Source: Alicyclobacillus sp. ALC3 (GTDB taxonomy: Bacteria; Bacillota; Bacilli; Alicyclobacillales; Alicyclobacillaceae). Taken from it: a stretch of DNA of 64,000 nucleotides. The position numbers and the translations under genes were made by a program. The DNA lies in assembly GCF_028751195.1 (NCBI RefSeq), contig NZ_CP066784.1, forward strand, positions 248,001 to 312,000, written 5' to 3'. Of the stretch, positions 37,840 through 47,178 are shown piece after piece. Under the pieces are notes generated by a model that ran no database searches, was not told the DNA's origin, and worked only from the letters and a program-made list of their open reading frames with translations. Every line of letters starts with the position of its first letter. The first letter of the stretch is position 1.

Positions 37840-39846
37840 TCAGTACTGGACGGGGTAATCTTGCTGGAGCTTGCCGTTCTCATAAACCTGAATCTCGCCT
37901 TGCGAGTTCGGCGTCAAGTACATGGTGATGTTCCACGTTGAAGTCGACGTAATGGTTTGGCTGACGACCTGTTCGTTCTGCGACACTGCGTCCGACTTGA
38001 TGATTTGTACCACGACGGGATTTCCGCTCGGGTCTGCCACTTTGATTGTGACTGGGCGCACATGCGTGTTCGGCGGCAGATTATCAAGCGACGCCCCGGT
38101 AGAGTTGGTGGTTGATCCTCCGGTGCTGTTGCCGGTCGAATTGCCGGGACTATTGCCAGCGGAATTACTAGCCACCCACAGGTCAATTGATGTACCGGCA
38201 GGGACCGTATCTCCCGGATTGTAAGGGAACATCTTGACGATTGTCCCATTCGGCGCAGCAAACTGAATTTGTGTCACTTGGCCCACAGCAAGATGCGCGT
38301 TTTGCAGGATCTGTGTTGCCTGTGCCACGGTCTTCCCATACACGTTCGGCACCTGCGTCTCAGCACCTTGGCTAATGTTCAACACAATGTGCGTATTCGG
38401 AGTGACCATCGAGTTTGCTGGTGGATTGGACGAAACGACATCGCCGACTGCGACGCTCACACTCTGTACTGTGTTGTCTGTCACATTCGAGAAACCGTCA
38501 CTGCTCAGTGTCGATTTCGCCTGGTCTGCCGGCATCCCCGCCAAGTCAGGCACCTGAATCTTGTGGGCACCGTCGCTGACGTACAGTTGAATGTCGCGCG
38601 TCTCTTTGACTTGTTGCGGCCCTGTCGGGTTCTGTGAATAGACGTAACCCTTCGGTTGCTGTGAGTTAAAAGCGTCCTGAACGTGAATCTGAGTCTGCGG
38701 AATCCCCGCCTTCTCAATCAGAGCGACCGCCTTAGCCTGGGGTTGCCCGACTACATTGGGCAGATTGACATTGGGCACTTGAGCGATGCCCATGACAATG
38801 TAATATGCGGAGAGCACGCCGACGACGAGCACTGCCAGGACAATGCCAATCCACATCAGGGTCCGCCAGACCCGCCGCCGCCGCGACGGAGGTGTAAGTT
38901 CCTCCTCAGATTCTTCGTCGTTGTCTTCACGTTCAGATTCCGTTGCCCGCATCCGGCCGCCGACAGCTGGAATGCTGATCGTTTCGTCAATCGCATCGCT
39001 CGGAACGCGAAATTTCGGCAAGTTAGGGTGAATCAACGCCGTCAATAAGTCCGCCTTTACCGCGCGCATGTCCGCATACCGCAAGTCAGGGGATTTCACC
39101 AAACAGCGCAAAATGATGTTCTCCACACTTTGCGGGATCAACGGGTTCAGTTCCCGCGGTTCAACAAAATCCTCACGCAAGTGTTTAAGCGCAACACTCA
39201 CGGGGGAATCCCCGGAAAACGGCAGCTTCTTCGTGAGCATCTCGTACATCACCACACCGAGTGAATAGATGTCACTCTTCGCGCTCACTGTTGCGCCACG
39301 CGCTTGTTCCGGCGAGAAATAGTGCACAGAGCCGAGGACAGACGTGTCGTTGTGGTGAGTGATGGTGTTGCCTGTCACGGCACGCGCAATACCAAAATCC
39401 GTCACCTTGACCTGTCCACGCTGTGTGATGAGGATGTTGTGCGGCTTCACATCGCGGTGAATAATTCTGTGGTCATGCGCGTGGGCCAGCGCGTCGCAAA
39501 TCTGCTCGGTGATGTCAAGCGCTTCATGCACAGGCAGAGGTCCACGGTCACGGATTAAGTCTTTCAGTGTCGGGCCATCTACGTACTCCATGACGATGTA
39601 GTACTCTCCGTCCGACATCCCGACGTCGTACAAATTCACGATATTCGGGTGTGACAGCCGAGCAGCTGATTGGGCTTCCTGGCGGAACCGATTCACAAAC
39701 TCCTCATCACCAGCGTACTGAGCGCGCAACATCTTGACTGCAACAGTGCGGTCAAGCAGGGTGTCCACTGCTTTATAGACGATCGCCATGCCGCCGCCGC
39801 CGATGACTGTCTGCAGCTCATAACGTCCACCAAGGCGTTTTGTCAC
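37840..39846 (-). CDS. prkC: PASTA-domain Ser/Thr protein kinase PrkC
   Basis: Membrane kinase that senses muropeptides or lipid II and, in Bacillus, triggers spore germination. 668 aa: kinase domain 1-275 with GGGGMA (16-21), Lys38, HRDVKPHN (130-137) and DFG (150-152); an acidic juxtamembrane stretch (303-317); one transmembrane helix (about 328-352); three PASTA domains (about 355-425, 429-493, 497-559); a Gly-Asn-Ser-Thr linker (560-585); and a C-terminal beta-rich domain (597-668). It overlaps prpC by 4 bp. Confidence 0.97.
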   Translation of the reverse strand: MTKRLGGRYELQTVIGGGGMAIVYKAVDTLLDRTVAVKMLRAQYAGDEEFVNRFRQEAQSAARLSHPNIVNLYDVGMSDGEYYIVMEYVDGPTLKDLIRDRGPLPVHEALDITEQICDALAHAHDHRIIHRDVKPHNILITQRGQVKVTDFGIARAVTGNTITHHNDTSVLGSVHYFSPEQARGATVSAKSDIYSLGVVMYEMLTKKLPFSGDSPVSVALKHLREDFVEPRELNPLIPQSVENIILRCLVKSPDLRYADMRAVKADLLTALIHPNLPKFRVPSDAIDETISIPAVGGRMRATESEREDNDEESEEELTPPSRRRRVWRTLMWIGIVLAVLVVGVLSAYYIVMGIAQVPNVNLPNVVGQPQAKAVALIEKAGIPQTQIHVQDAFNSQQPKGYVYSQNPTGPQQVKETRDIQLYVSDGAHKIQVPDLAGMPADQAKSTLSSDGFSNVTDNTVQSVSVAVGDVVSSNPPANSMVTPNTHIVLNISQGAETQVPNVYGKTVAQATQILQNAHLAVGQVTQIQFAAPNGTIVKMFPYNPGDTVPAGTSIDLWVASNSAGNSPGNSTGNSTGGSTTNSTGASLDNLPPNTHVRPVTIKVADPSGNPVVVQIIKSDAVSQNEQVVSQTITSTSTWNITMYLTPNSQGEIQVYENGKLQQDYPVQY

Positions 39847-40607
39847 GCTCCTTCACCCCCTGGTGCATGGACAGCAACAATCAGGGTGATGTTATCGGGA
39901 GCGCCGCGCTCGAGGGCGAGGTGGAGCAGACGGTCTGCCTCGTGCTCCATGACCTGCTGGCTGTCGGCTCCTGTCACGACTTCAAGAAATTTTGCGAGTT
40001 CCTCATGCGAAACCAAGTTAGAGAGTCCGTCAGAACAGAGCAACAGCGCATCACTCGGTTGCCACTCGACGGTGCGCACGTCTGCCTGGTTGGATGCAAG
40101 TGTGCCAAGCGACCGTGTGACGATGTTTCGTTGTGGATGATGCTGTGCCTCGGCCTCGGTCAACTGCCCTCGCCGCACAAGCTCTGCCACCAGAGAGTGG
40201 TCACTTGTGACTTGCACCAGTTCTCCAGCATGCCAAAAGTAGCCTCGGCTATCACCCACGTGGGCAAACACCACCAAGGACTCATTCGCCAGCGCTGCGA
40301 CAACAGTTGTTCCCATACCAGCGTAGGCATCTACTTCCTGCGCAAGCTTCCAGATGCGGTCATTCGCAACAAAAATCGCTGCCCGCAACACCTCTGCCGG
40401 GTCGTCGAGTTCCTGCGCGAGGTATTCATCCAAGGAGTCCACCACAGTTCCGACTGCCAGTTGACTGGCAACTTCTCCCGCGGAAGCTCCTCCCATCCCG
40501 TCCGCAACAACCAGGAGTTTCCAAGGCGTAGAATCCACCCGGGCCATGAAACAGTCCTGGTTCATTTGCCGAACTCGTCCGATATGCGTTCTCGCGGCAT
40601 ATCTCAT
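39843..40607 (-). CDS. prpC: PP2C-type phosphatase PrpC (Stp)
   Basis: Dephosphorylates PrkC and its targets. 254 aa with the PP2C metal motifs RQMNQDCF, VVADGMGGASAGEVAS, HVGDSRGYFW, LLLCSDGLSN and APDNITLIVA. ATG 40607 follows a good GGAGGGG site; the frame extends 24 codons upstream without support. It is coupled to prkC by a 4-bp overlap and preceded by rlmN, as in Bacillus. Confidence 0.97.
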   Translation of the reverse strand: MRYAARTHIGRVRQMNQDCFMARVDSTPWKLLVVADGMGGASAGEVASQLAVGTVVDSLDEYLAQELDDPAEVLRAAIFVANDRIWKLAQEVDAYAGMGTTVVAALANESLVVFAHVGDSRGYFWHAGELVQVTSDHSLVAELVRRGQLTEAEAQHHPQRNIVTRSLGTLASNQADVRTVEWQPSDALLLCSDGLSNLVSHEELAKFLEVVTGADSQQVMEHEADRLLHLALERGAPDNITLIVAVHAPGGEGA

Positions 40608-40687
40608 GAATTCCCCTCCGGTTCCACCGCTGCTTTGGTCAGCTGACTGACAAGTGTCAAAGCAGCTTCCACCCGTCATGTGCCAGT

Positions 40688-41728
40688 TTACAGCCTGCCC
40701 GCGTGTTCAGCGCGAAGTTGTCCACATGCCGCCGAAATGTCGTGACCCATTTCACGCCGAATTGTCGCATTCACCCCGAGTCGTCGCAGTTCCGCTGCGA
40801 AGGCATCAATTTGTTCAACCGGTGTCCGTGTATAGTTACGCTCGGGCACATAGTTGACAGGAATGAGATTGACGTGACTCGGCAGGTCTGCGATGAGCGC
40901 TGCAAGTTCGCGCGCGTCATCAAGCGAGTCATTTTTGCCACCGACAAGTGCGTATTCAAAACTAATACGTCGACCTGTCTTTTGACAGTAATAGTGACAC
41001 GCGTCCATCAACTTCGCAAGCGGGTAGGCCTTGTTGACTGGCATCATCGAACTGCGCAGTTGATCGTTTGCAGCATGCAGTGACACAGCAAGCGTAATGG
41101 GTCTGCCGTCGTCAGCCAACCGGATGATCCCCGGCACCATCCCGACTGTGGAAATGGTGATGTGGCGCTGACCAATGTTGAGCCCACTCGGGTCGTTAAT
41201 GATGTCGATAAACTTCATAGCCTCATCGTAGTTGTCCATCGGTTCACCTGAGCCCATGAGCACCACAGACGACACCCGCTCATTCGTCTCGTCCAAAAGA
41301 CGCTGACTGTACAGCAATTGTTCCACCATCTCGCCGGCAGTCATTTGCCGGATCATCCCACCGAGCGTGGACGCGCAAAACGTACAACCCATTTTGCAGC
41401 CAACCTGAGTAGACACACAGACGCTGTTGCCGTAGTCGTGGCGCATGAGGACAGTTTCGACTGTAACCGCATCCGACCAACGCAAAAGAAACTTCACGGT
41501 TCCGTCGATTTTTGATACCTGTCGCAACACTGCTTCGGATGTCGCGGTCTGCCCCTCTGTCTCGAGTTCCTGGCGCAATTTCTTCGGCAAGTTCGTCATC
41601 TCGTCAAAGGACTGCACTCGCTTCTGATAGAGCCATCCGAACAGTTGTAGTGCACGGTATGACGGTTCACCGCGCTCTTTGAGCCAAGCGACCAGTTCGC
41701 TCTTACGCAGGTCATACAGGTGACGCAT
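40688..41728 (-). CDS. rlmN: Dual-specificity RNA methyltransferase RlmN
   Basis: Radical SAM enzyme that makes m2A at 23S A2503 and tRNA A37. 346 aa: the iron-sulfur motif C-x3-C-x2-C is at 111-118 (GCKMGCTFC), with GSGEPMDNYDE, SLHAAND and the C-terminal catalytic Cys (ISAACGQL). I use ATG 41728, which has AAGGAG 7 nt upstream, rather than the ATG six bases before. Its start overlaps the end of rsmB. Confidence 0.97.
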   Translation of the reverse strand: MRHLYDLRKSELVAWLKERGEPSYRALQLFGWLYQKRVQSFDEMTNLPKKLRQELETEGQTATSEAVLRQVSKIDGTVKFLLRWSDAVTVETVLMRHDYGNSVCVSTQVGCKMGCTFCASTLGGMIRQMTAGEMVEQLLYSQRLLDETNERVSSVVLMGSGEPMDNYDEAMKFIDIINDPSGLNIGQRHITISTVGMVPGIIRLADDGRPITLAVSLHAANDQLRSSMMPVNKAYPLAKLMDACHYYCQKTGRRISFEYALVGGKNDSLDDARELAALIADLPSHVNLIPVNYVPERNYTRTPVEQIDAFAAELRRLGVNATIRREMGHDISAACGQLRAEHAGRL

Positions 41729-43109
41729 GAACATTCTCCTTTTTTCTCAGCCGAGCCATATAAAATCCATCGGTTCCGAACTGTTCTGGCGTCAAGAGCG
41801 CGTCCGGAAACAGTCGGTTGCGGGCGACGAGCGGCGCCACTGCAGCAGGCAGGTCGCTGTGCAAGTCATCACACACTACTTCACCGTGCCACCGCTCTAG
41901 CACTGCCTCAACGACCTGTTCGTTCTCCTCGGGCAACAGTGTGCACGTGGAGTAGACGACCACGCCACCCGGTCGCACCACGTCAATGGCGGCTGACAGC
42001 AACTCCGTCTGCAACTTCGCTAGCGCTTCGACATCATCACTCGACCGCTGCCACCGAACATCGGGGCGGTGCCGAAGGACGCCAAAACCACTGCACGGTG
42101 CGTCGACGAGAACAGCGTCAAAGTGGTTTAACCACTCAGTTCGCAGCGACACTGCCCGGCCGTCGAGCGCTTCCACCGCAATGGTGTGCAACTGTAGCCG
42201 CAGCGCAGATTCCTCGATTAAACGCAACTTGTGCGGATGAATGTCACCGGCGGTAATCTGCCCCTTATCACGCTGAAGTTCTGCAATGTGCGTCGTCTTG
42301 CCACCGGGAGCCGCACATAAATCGAGGACTTGCATCTGCTCAGTCAGTTGCAGCAACGGCGCAATCAGCATGGCCCCCTCATCCTGCACGGTTACTTCTC
42401 CATCGAGCCAGGCGTCCCAGCTTCCGACGTCGAGCCCGCGCGAAAGTCTGATGCCGTCCGGAGACACAGGCGAGAGCGACGCTTGTCCGTCCATTTCGCG
42501 CAGGCGCTCGATGACGTGTTCCGGGCTTGTCCGCAACGAGTTGACGCGCACCGACAACGGCACTGCTTCGTTGCCAGCTGCCAATATTGCTTCCGTTCGA
42601 TCCCGGCCGTAGACTTCAGCCAGGCGCGCGACCAGCCAAGTCGGATACGACAACCGGAGCCCGACCTGCTCGGCCCACGGTTTACCTTCCGACAGCGCGC
42701 GTAGCCGGTCTTCCACTGAGCGGCCATCTCGAAGCAAGGAACGGACAACCGCATTGACGAATCCAGTAGCTTTGGGCTGTGCCTTCTTGCAAAGTTCCAC
42801 ACCGTCGTTCACAGCCGCGTATGGAGGCACTTTGTCCAAATACAGCACCTGGTAAGCAGTCATCCGTAAAATTGTCAACACCCGGAGATTCAACTTCGTC
42901 AGCGGCTGTCGAGAGTGTTGTTGTAAAACAGCGTCAAGGGCGCGCTGTCGCTGCAAGGTTCCGTACACGAGCAACGTGCACAACGCCTTGTCACGCGGTG
43001 ACAGCTGCGCCCTGCGAAGCGCTTCTTGAAGGCTGAGGTTGGCATAACTGCGGTCTGTCTCAACGCGGTAGAGGATGTCAGAGGCCCACTGCCGAGCCGC
43101 TCCAATCAA
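41712..43109 (-). CDS. rsmB: 16S rRNA (cytosine967-C5)-methyltransferase RsmB
   Basis: SAM enzyme that methylates C967 of 16S rRNA. 465 aa: an N-terminal NusB-like RNA-binding domain (to about 140), then the catalytic domain with DLCAAPGGKTTHIAEL (SAM site), VDAPCSGFGVLRHRPDVRW and STCTLLPEENEQ (the two catalytic cysteines). It overlaps fmt by 4 bp and rlmN by 17 bp, within the fmt-rsmB-rlmN-prpC-prkC run. Confidence 0.97.
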   Translation of the reverse strand: MIGAARQWASDILYRVETDRSYANLSLQEALRRAQLSPRDKALCTLLVYGTLQRQRALDAVLQQHSRQPLTKLNLRVLTILRMTAYQVLYLDKVPPYAAVNDGVELCKKAQPKATGFVNAVVRSLLRDGRSVEDRLRALSEGKPWAEQVGLRLSYPTWLVARLAEVYGRDRTEAILAAGNEAVPLSVRVNSLRTSPEHVIERLREMDGQASLSPVSPDGIRLSRGLDVGSWDAWLDGEVTVQDEGAMLIAPLLQLTEQMQVLDLCAAPGGKTTHIAELQRDKGQITAGDIHPHKLRLIEESALRLQLHTIAVEALDGRAVSLRTEWLNHFDAVLVDAPCSGFGVLRHRPDVRWQRSSDDVEALAKLQTELLSAAIDVVRPGGVVVYSTCTLLPEENEQVVEAVLERWHGEVVCDDLHSDLPAAVAPLVARNRLFPDALLTPEQFGTDGFYMARLRKKENVHASPV

Positions 43110-44092
43110 CTTTGCGCACCACCTTTGTCGGTGGTCGGCTCTAGCGACGAAAACCGCAAACCGTCAGCGTCTACGCCCCGTGCCCAGTCGTCAGCGGTCA
43201 TTGCCTTTCGACCCGCAGGTTGAAGACTGTTCAGTTCAATCCAACCATCAAGACAGGAAACAAGCACTTGCCGCCCGTTCAGCCGCAAAGTGCCTGGCAA
43301 CTCTGGTGTGCCAAGTGAAGAATCAACAATCGGTCTGGCAGCCCATATTTTGAAGTCGGCGCCACGCAGCTTTGCCGCTGCGCCCGGCCAAGGCGACAGG
43401 CCGCGAATGTGGTCATGTACCACGGCCACGCGGTTGGCCCAGTTGATCCACTCGTCATCGCGGTGAAGCTGCTTCGCGTACGTCACACCGATGTCCGGCT
43501 GAGGTTGTGCTTTCACTCGCCCGCTCACGTACTCCGGCAACAACTCGACAAGCATTTGCGCGCCGAGGGCAGCTAGTCGGTCGTGCAGGGAACCCACATT
43601 GTCTTCTAACTCGATTGGTACGGCGCGGGCGCTTAAAATGGGGCCGGCATCAAGTGCCGCGACCATTTCCATGAGTGTCACGCCAGTCTCTGCATCGCCA
43701 GCCAACAGCGCTCGATGAATCGGAGCAGCCCCTCGCCAGCGCGGCAACAGTGACGCGTGGATGTTGATACACCCTAGGCGAGGAATGTCTAACAGCCGCT
43801 GCGGCAGAATTTGTCCATAAGCGGCCGTAACCAAAACATCAGGGCGAAGAGCAGCAATCTGGGTTAGCGCCCCATCGCGGCGCACCTTGTCCGGTTGCAG
43901 AAGCGGCAGCGACAGAGCTTGTGCCGCCCGTTTCACCGGAGACGGCGTCAGAACCCGTCTGCGGCCTTGCGGCCTGTCTGGTTGCGTGACTACCGCGACC
44001 ACATCGTACGGCCCCTTCGCAACCGCTTCTAGTGCAGGAACCGCAAAGTCCGGGGTTCCCATGAACAACACACGCGCAGCCGGCTCACTCAT
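43106..44092 (-). CDS. fmt: Methionyl-tRNA formyltransferase
   Basis: Formylates initiator Met-tRNA with 10-formyl-THF. 328 aa: VLFMGTPDFAVPALEAV, the catalytic region NIHASLLPRWRGAAPIHRALLAGD, GVTLMEMVAALDAGPIL, and the C-terminal tRNA-binding domain (INWANRVAVVHDHIRGLSPWPGA). Its start abuts the end of def, so formyl addition and removal are encoded together. Confidence 0.98.
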   Translation of the reverse strand: MSEPAARVLFMGTPDFAVPALEAVAKGPYDVVAVVTQPDRPQGRRRVLTPSPVKRAAQALSLPLLQPDKVRRDGALTQIAALRPDVLVTAAYGQILPQRLLDIPRLGCINIHASLLPRWRGAAPIHRALLAGDAETGVTLMEMVAALDAGPILSARAVPIELEDNVGSLHDRLAALGAQMLVELLPEYVSGRVKAQPQPDIGVTYAKQLHRDDEWINWANRVAVVHDHIRGLSPWPGAAAKLRGADFKIWAARPIVDSSLGTPELPGTLRLNGRQVLVSCLDGWIELNSLQPAGRKAMTADDWARGVDADGLRFSSLEPTTDKGGAQS

Positions 44093-44571
44093 CAGCGCCG
44101 TGATCCCTCGCTCTCCCGGATGATTTGCTCAGGACGCAAGTAATCAATGAATAGGACGCCATCGAGGTGGTCGAGTTCGTGTTGAGCGCAACGGGCCAGC
44201 AACCCATCCGCCTCAAGCGTAAACTCTTCACCTTGGCGGTTTTGCGCCTTGATTGTGACCTGTTTTGGCCGTGGCACATCTCCACGCAGGCCAGGCAGCG
44301 ACAGGCAGGCTTCAGCATCGGTATCGACCTCGGGCGACTTTTCGACAATCTCCGGGTTGACCAGCTCAATCAGGCCGGTTCCAACGTCAATTACCACAAC
44401 TCGCTTCAATATGCCCACTTGATTCGCAGCCAAACCGATACCCTCTGCGTGATACATCGTCTCGGCAAGGTCGTCCAACAGTTTTTCAACCGCCCGGTTC
44501 ACAGTTGCCACCGGTTTGGCCACTTGGCGCAGCACCGGGTCTTTGCCGGTTCGGATGATTCTTATCGACAC
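44092..44571 (-). CDS. def: Peptide deformylase
   Basis: Removes the N-formyl group from nascent proteins. 159 aa, the short type. Motif 1 GIGLAANQVG (44-53), motif 2 ACLSLPG with Cys89, motif 3 QHELDHLDG with His131, Glu132 and His135. Motif 2 reads EACLS instead of the usual EGCLS, a mild substitution next to the metal ligand; the metal site itself is intact. It lies between priA and fmt. Confidence 0.97.
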   Translation of the reverse strand: MSIRIIRTGKDPVLRQVAKPVATVNRAVEKLLDDLAETMYHAEGIGLAANQVGILKRVVVIDVGTGLIELVNPEIVEKSPEVDTDAEACLSLPGLRGDVPRPKQVTIKAQNRQGEEFTLEADGLLARCAQHELDHLDGVLFIDYLRPEQIIRESEGSRR

Positions 44572-44586
44572 GGAGACAACTCCTCC

Positions 44587-47133
44587 TCAAATGCGCAACG
44601 CATTTATATCCAGCGTGCACCGTCCACCAAGTGCCCGCATCCTTGACGACACCATGTCAAGCGCGGTTTGGAGCACACTTTGCACCTGTTCCCACTCTAC
44701 ATACTTTACCACAACTTGATAACGAAATTGCCCTTTGGCTCGACGTATGCCGGACGGAACCGCAGGTAGAACGGTCACCTGTTCGGTCTGCAAGCCTCTT
44801 CGCAGTTCTCGTTCGAAACGCTGTGCGGCTCCTCGAGCGTAGGGTTCCTGTTCATGGCTCGCAACGAACACGGCCAGTTCACAAAACGGCGGATACGCAA
44901 ACGTCCGGCGAAACTCCATCTCCTCGGCGTAAAAACCGGACATGTCGTGTCGGGCCGCCGCACGCACAGCGAAGTGGTCAGGGCGAAATGTCTGAATGAC
45001 TGTCTCTCCCTGCACTCCTGTCCGCCCTGCTCGCCCAATCACTTGTGTCAACAAGCTGTAGGTTCGTTCAGCAGCGCGAAAGTCCGGCAGATTCAACATC
45101 GTGTCGGCTGCAACCACGCCGACAAACGACAGATTCGGGAAATCGAGTCCTTTCGCGATCATTTGTGTCCCAAGTAAAACATCTACCTTCCCAGCAAGGA
45201 CTTGCTCGACAGCTTCATGGTGCGCACCCTTGCGCCGGGTCGTGTCGACGTCCATTCGCAACACCCGCCACGTAGGCCACAGTTCGCGGACGACTTGCTC
45301 GACCTGCTCCGTTCCGACCCCAAACGGGCGAACAGCCGCCTCCCCGCACACTGTGCAAGTAGCGGCGAAGGGTTCGCGGTACTCACAGTAGTGACACTCT
45401 AGCCATTCGGACGCTCCCTGTCGGTGCAGTGTAAGCGCAATGTCGCAATTTGGACACTGTGCCGAATTGCCACACTGCCGACAAAGCACAAACGAAGCGT
45501 AACCGCGGCGGTTGAGAAACAAGAGTGCCTGTCGCCCACTGCCAACTGCCCTTTCCAATCCTTCGCGCATAGCCGTGCTGAACAAATGCGCGTTACCGGT
45601 TTTTAACTCGTCGCGCATATCTACGATCGCGACCTTCGGCATCGCTTGTTGTTCCACACGAAACGGCATCGTCAGCCAACCGAGCACCCCCACTTGCGCC
45701 GCATGGAACAGCTCCATTGACGGGGTTGCCGAGCCGAACACGACGACAGCGTGCTCTGCGAAAGCGCGCCACAAAGCAATCTCGCGAGCGTCGTAGTGTG
45801 GAGACTCGTCCTGCTTGTAGGTTGCTTCGTGCGCTTCATCGACAATCACGAGGGACAGCGACTGAACCGGCGCGAACACCGCAGACCGCGCCCCGACAAC
45901 GACTCGCGCCTCACCGTGGCGCACCCGTTCCCACTCATCGCGGCGCTCGCCAGCAGAGAGACTCGAATGCAGCACTGCAACCTGATCGCCAAATCGACTG
46001 GTAAACCGCGCAACCATTTGCGGAGTCAGCGAGATCTCGGGGACGAGCGCGATAACGCCCCCGCCTCTGTTTAGCGCCTCTTCAATGACCTGCAGGTAGA
46101 CCTCCGTCTTGCCGCTGCCTGTCACACCGCTGAGCACAAGTCCCTGGGCGATACGCTGTCCGGTTTGAGGTATCCACGGCAGCCTTGCGGTCGCTACCGA
46201 GTTCACAGCACTGGCCCCCACCTCGCCTGACTGTGACTCGTCGAGCTTCTGCAAAATGGCCTCCACGGCCCGAGCTTGATACGTCGTCAACTCACGACGC
46301 GGGTGGTGGTCAGTCAATGCGGCTGCAAGTGGAACTCGGTAGGTCTGCACCTGACCGATCGCCGCAAAGCCTTCCCTGATGACCGCGCGGACTGCGGCAT
46401 CCGACGGTCTCAGCCCTAACTGCCGAAGTTCGACCGGCTGCGGCCATCCCTGGGACAGTGCGCGCAGCAGAGCAGCTTGCCTCGGTGCCCGCGACTCTCT
46501 TTCAGCTGCTAGCCCAGCCAACTGCTCTCGCGACAATGGCGACTCCAAGGTCGACACCATTTTAGCTCGCACCACGTCTTGCGCCTCGACCACTTCTGAC
46601 ACCCAACCAGCATGTAACCCTTGTTCCAGTGACAACACGGCGCTCGGTCCGAACTTCTTGACAACCTCGTCAAAACTGAGCGGTGCGCTGCGCAGTGCTG
46701 TCCACAAAACACGGTCTGGCACCGCTTCGTCTGCCGCCTCGTCAACGGGCACAGGAAAAGCGTCGTCCCGCACTAGGTAACGGCGCACCCCACGCGCTCG
46801 ATACGCACCTGGCACCATCGACTGCAGCGCAGATAGCCAGGTGCACAGAGTGCGGGTGCGCATGTACTTGGCGAGTTCGAGCAGCGTTGGCGAAAACAAC
46901 GGCAGCTCGTCTAACACAGCTGCCACTTCCTTGAGTTCCCGATGGAGGTGTTCCTCGCGCCACACAGCAAGTACAAAGCCTTGGACATGCTGCCGCGCAA
47001 ATGGGACATAAACGCGGTGTCCGGCCTGAATGCGTCCATGAAGACGCTCAGGCACAAGGTAGTCAAACGGCTTGTCGAGGTCGCGGGTCCGCACGTCGAC
47101 AATGACCTGTGCCAGCAAAGGCACTGCGAACAC
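44587..47133 (-). CDS. priA: Primosomal helicase PriA
   Basis: SF2 helicase that restarts replication at stalled forks. 848 aa: an N-terminal DNA-binding domain, Walker A GVTGSGKTEVYLQVIEEAL, Walker B VIVDEAHEATYKQDESPHYD, a zinc domain of paired cysteines (LCRQCGNSAQCPNCD, ECHYCEYREP, CTVCGEAA), then LLGTQMIAKGLDFPNLSFV and QVIGRAGRTG. The start is GTG. It lies between coaBC and def, as in Bacillus. Confidence 0.97.
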   Translation of the reverse strand: MFAVPLLAQVIVDVRTRDLDKPFDYLVPERLHGRIQAGHRVYVPFARQHVQGFVLAVWREEHLHRELKEVAAVLDELPLFSPTLLELAKYMRTRTLCTWLSALQSMVPGAYRARGVRRYLVRDDAFPVPVDEAADEAVPDRVLWTALRSAPLSFDEVVKKFGPSAVLSLEQGLHAGWVSEVVEAQDVVRAKMVSTLESPLSREQLAGLAAERESRAPRQAALLRALSQGWPQPVELRQLGLRPSDAAVRAVIREGFAAIGQVQTYRVPLAAALTDHHPRRELTTYQARAVEAILQKLDESQSGEVGASAVNSVATARLPWIPQTGQRIAQGLVLSGVTGSGKTEVYLQVIEEALNRGGGVIALVPEISLTPQMVARFTSRFGDQVAVLHSSLSAGERRDEWERVRHGEARVVVGARSAVFAPVQSLSLVIVDEAHEATYKQDESPHYDAREIALWRAFAEHAVVVFGSATPSMELFHAAQVGVLGWLTMPFRVEQQAMPKVAIVDMRDELKTGNAHLFSTAMREGLERAVGSGRQALLFLNRRGYASFVLCRQCGNSAQCPNCDIALTLHRQGASEWLECHYCEYREPFAATCTVCGEAAVRPFGVGTEQVEQVVRELWPTWRVLRMDVDTTRRKGAHHEAVEQVLAGKVDVLLGTQMIAKGLDFPNLSFVGVVAADTMLNLPDFRAAERTYSLLTQVIGRAGRTGVQGETVIQTFRPDHFAVRAAARHDMSGFYAEEMEFRRTFAYPPFCELAVFVASHEQEPYARGAAQRFERELRRGLQTEQVTVLPAVPSGIRRAKGQFRYQVVVKYVEWEQVQSVLQTALDMVSSRMRALGGRCTLDINALRI

Positions 47134-47178
47134 CCGCCTTTCCGAACCCTCTAGTGCAGGGTGCGTTTCTCACTGCTT

